A stretch of 64,000 nt of DNA from assembly GCF_028201475.1 (NCBI RefSeq), contig NZ_CP116383.1, positions 248,001-312,000 on the forward strand, in the 5' to 3' direction. Positions 61,654-64,000 of this stretch are shown here, in pieces. The position numbers and the translations under genes were made by a program. The notes beneath the pieces were generated by a model, which did no database searches, was not told the DNA's origin, and saw nothing but the letters and a program-made list of their open reading frames with translations. This DNA comes from Vibrio sp. SCSIO 43137 (GTDB taxonomy: Bacteria > Pseudomonadota > Gammaproteobacteria > Enterobacterales > Vibrionaceae). Each line of letters begins with the position of its first letter. The first letter of the stretch is position 1.

Positions 61654-64000
61654 ATGCGGTTTTTAGTTGCTATTTTACTAATTGTGGTTTCGTTTCAGGG
61701 CTGGTCCGCAACATCGACTTGTACAGGATTTCACGGTAACAAGAACTTCCATCTGCAATTTGATATCACTTCAGCACAACAGTCCCAGCAAATAATTGTG
61801 GATCAAACCGGAAACAGTCCTGATGTTATTGTTTACTCAACTGTAGCGGCCTCTGGTGCTCTGTTTGTTGACTCTGCCCTATATTCAGCAACTCCGGTTA
61901 ACTATCAGGTGCTGATTACTTCTGATGGAGGTTCAGAGGTTAATTACTATAGAAGATTGGCAGGTACTACTGGGTGGCCTGCTGCAATCTCAACAGCATT
62001 TTATAACTTCAAAAATGGTATTCTAAGAGCTGACTCCAATGATGGTTCAATCGATTTAACCAGCTGTTCTGACTATATTCCCGATCTTACTCCTCCAGTA
62101 AGTTACCAACTGGAAGTTACTCCGGTTAATGACTTTGCACTGCAATGCGAAAACCCTCAATTTACCTTTACCGTTAAAGACAGCAACACCGGAAATGTTG
62201 TGACAGATTACAGTGGTACTATCTCCGTCACCTTACCTAGCGGTGTAACAGTACAGAGTGTTGTACAGGGGGGGATCAGCGGAAGTAATTACACGACCAA
62301 TAACGGAGTACTGATTCTGGCATTAAGCAGCAGTCAGTTGGGTCAATTTACCGTATCTGGTGAACTGGATAGCGGTGAAACAGACAGTAGCCAGTTATAT
62401 GTGGCACCTTATAAGTTCGGTGTAAATACTGTTAATGCTATTGCCGCAAGAGAGACGGTTTTTACTTTAAATGCACTGGCTTGCAATAACGGCTCAGCAA
62501 CGGTCGTTTCCGGCTATCAGGGGAGCAAAAACCTGCTAATCTCCGATAAGACCCTGCAAGACCCTACCCTTGCTGAAGGGGCGAGTTGGGGGGTTCTGAC
62601 GGTAAGTAATCAGTCAGGAACGTCGGCCAATCCAAATTTGAGTCTTGATTTCAGCTCAGGTTCAGCATCCGGAAGCATTAACTACACCGAGTCAGGCAGT
62701 ATCAGTTTTAAAATAACAGACCCCGCATTTACCTGCCCGTCAGGCTTTGATTGTAAAGCAGAAGATGATGAAGCGTGGAATGGTTTGCAGGCTATCGTTA
62801 ATATCAACTCCCGCCCGTGGACATTTGCTATCTGCGATCCTGACGATGCAGTTATGGATGGTACCTCTTCATCGGGAACAAAATATAAATCCGCAGGTAG
62901 TCTGTTTAACCTGAATGTTAAGCCCATTGTCTATCAAAGTGGTGGCGCTCTGTCCGGTGAAGTCGATGTAGCAAGTTACTGCTCCGCCAGTGTAACCAAT
63001 AATTTTTATGTCACTAATGGCCCGCTGGCAACGGTATATCTGAAAGGTGCCCTTGCAACGCCGTCATCTGGCCGAATCGGTTCTGGCTCAAACTTCCTTT
63101 CATCGGGTGGGGACAGTAAACGTCATTACGAAAAAGTCTCCGGTGAGAACTACTACAGCTTTAGCGATCTTCGCTGGGATGAGGTAGGTAGCCTGAAAGT
63201 AACTGCTGATATTGGCAGTGCGAATTATCTTGGAATGACCATTAATACAGGCTACCGGAATGTAGGACGTTTCTATCCGGCGAATCTTAGTATATTAAAC
63301 AGTACCGATCTCTTTATACAAAACCAGAAAACTATCTGGCAATACCCATCCGGTTACAACAATTTTGCTTATATGGGCCAGCCAATTATCCATAACTTTA
63401 TTGTTCAGGCGAACTCCGCAACGGGAACAGCAACCCAAAACTACGGGCTATTTTCTGACGATCAAATTGAAACACTGGATTATATGGCTATCGCCCAGAC
63501 AGGCAGCGGAACCGTCTGGAGTGATATTGACAGTAGTGGCGCTGAGCAGAGGATCAAAAGCGGCGATACTTATCGCTGGGACGGCAGCCATTGGGGCAAA
63601 ACCTTGGGGATAGAGAGTGCCCAACTATCCGTAGCTATTGCCGGTTTTGAATTCGAGAAAAAGCAAGATAGCTCAGCGGCTAACTACACGTCAGAAGCAG
63701 ATGGCCCATACTCGGACACCACCACTAAGAAATCACTGTTTGGATTAAAGGTACTTGATAAAACAACTGCCGAAGTCGATTTTTCCACTCTGGACTTCGG
63801 TAGCGAACTGGCGGCACATACCACACATCAGGGTAAAAAGTTTGATAGTCAGCCATTGTTCCGGTATGGACGGATGACCCTTCAGGACGTAGGTGGTAAT
63901 CAGGATATTGCTTTGTCAGTGCCGTTAAAGACGGAATACTGGGATGGCAGCAACTTTGTTACCAATAGCTACGATGATGGCAGTGATTTTAATCCTGCTT
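61654..64000 (+). CDS. mshQ: MSHA protein MshQ, large secreted/tip protein, 3' end outside window
   Basis: An open frame runs from ATG 61654 to the window end (782 codons, no stop). The N-terminus is a signal peptide (RFLVAILLIVVSFQGWSA). The rest is Ser/Thr/Asn/Gly-rich and beta-strand-rich with scattered cysteine pairs (for example CPSGFDC), as in large MshQ proteins with a DUF6701-type region. The gene ends the msh operon in vibrios, 1 base after mshP. It probably sits at the pilus tip or cell surface and contacts ligands; this is inference. Confidence 0.9.
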   Translation, partial: MRFLVAILLIVVSFQGWSATSTCTGFHGNKNFHLQFDITSAQQSQQIIVDQTGNSPDVIVYSTVAASGALFVDSALYSATPVNYQVLITSDGGSEVNYYRRLAGTTGWPAAISTAFYNFKNGILRADSNDGSIDLTSCSDYIPDLTPPVSYQLEVTPVNDFALQCENPQFTFTVKDSNTGNVVTDYSGTISVTLPSGVTVQSVVQGGISGSNYTTNNGVLILALSSSQLGQFTVSGELDSGETDSSQLYVAPYKFGVNTVNAIAARETVFTLNALACNNGSATVVSGYQGSKNLLISDKTLQDPTLAEGASWGVLTVSNQSGTSANPNLSLDFSSGSASGSINYTESGSISFKITDPAFTCPSGFDCKAEDDEAWNGLQAIVNINSRPWTFAICDPDDAVMDGTSSSGTKYKSAGSLFNLNVKPIVYQSGGALSGEVDVASYCSASVTNNFYVTNGPLATVYLKGALATPSSGRIGSGSNFLSSGGDSKRHYEKVSGENYYSFSDLRWDEVGSLKVTADIGSANYLGMTINTGYRNVGRFYPANLSILNSTDLFIQNQKTIWQYPSGYNNFAYMGQPIIHNFIVQANSATGTATQNYGLFSDDQIETLDYMAIAQTGSGTVWSDIDSSGAEQRIKSGDTYRWDGSHWGKTLGIESAQLSVAIAGFEFEKKQDSSAANYTSEADGPYSDTTTKKSLFGLKVLDKTTAEVDFSTLDFGSELAAHTTHQGKKFDSQPLFRYGRMTLQDVGGNQDIALSVPLKTEYWDGSNFVTNSYDDGSDFNPA

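Overview
The window is chromosomal DNA of a marine gammaproteobacterium, almost certainly a Vibrio. The evidence is the order metH, lysC, class V aminotransferase, pglL-like ligase, uvrA, galU, qstR-like regulator, ssb and then a complete mannose-sensitive haemagglutinin (MSHA) pilus locus, which I remember as the Vibrio cholerae large-chromosome arrangement. Two closely spaced rRNA operons with Vibrio-like 16S sequence and the pair dusA-pspG agree with this. I cannot name the species.

Region 1 (1 to about 11,511) is the right-hand part of an integrated prophage; its left end lies outside the window. It is not a tailed phage. It carries the remains of an HUH (GPA/PM2 P12-type) replication gene, a small FtsK/HerA-type packaging ATPase, a double-jelly-roll-type major capsid protein, at least six tiny predicted membrane proteins, a probable vertex/fibre module and an M15 peptidase/holin lysis cassette. 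This is the layout of tailless, internal-membrane phages of the PM2 (corticovirus) / autolykivirus kind. Behind a convergent terminator two cargo genes and a tyrosine integrase face left. The integrase abuts the 5' end of dusA, a known integration site, and a LexA box lies between them. Twin palindromic 12-mers precede the capsid genes.

Region 2 (11,512 to 17,750) holds dusA, pspG with a sigma-54 promoter, a small conserved gene and the sulfite-assimilation operon cysJIH.

Region 3 (17,751 to 29,660) holds two rRNA operons in tandem. The first has spacer tRNAs Ile and Ala; the second has Glu, Lys and Val plus a distal tRNA-Asp. Their 16S copies differ in three short helices, and their 23S copies by one base.

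Region 4 (29,661 to 46,490) holds methionine and lysine pathway genes (metA and metH, each with MetJ boxes; lysC with a lysine riboswitch), a Na+/H+ antiporter, an aminotransferase, a PglL-like O-oligosaccharyltransferase, uvrA with a LexA box, galU, a qstR-like LuxR regulator and ssb.

Region 5 (46,491 to 64,000) is the MSHA type IV pilus locus: csrD/mshH, then mshI, J, K, L, M, N, E, G, F (assembly machine), then mshB, A, C, D, O, P, Q (pilins and tip/adhesin components). mshQ runs off the window. The most novel material is the tailless prophage with its control elements and cargo.
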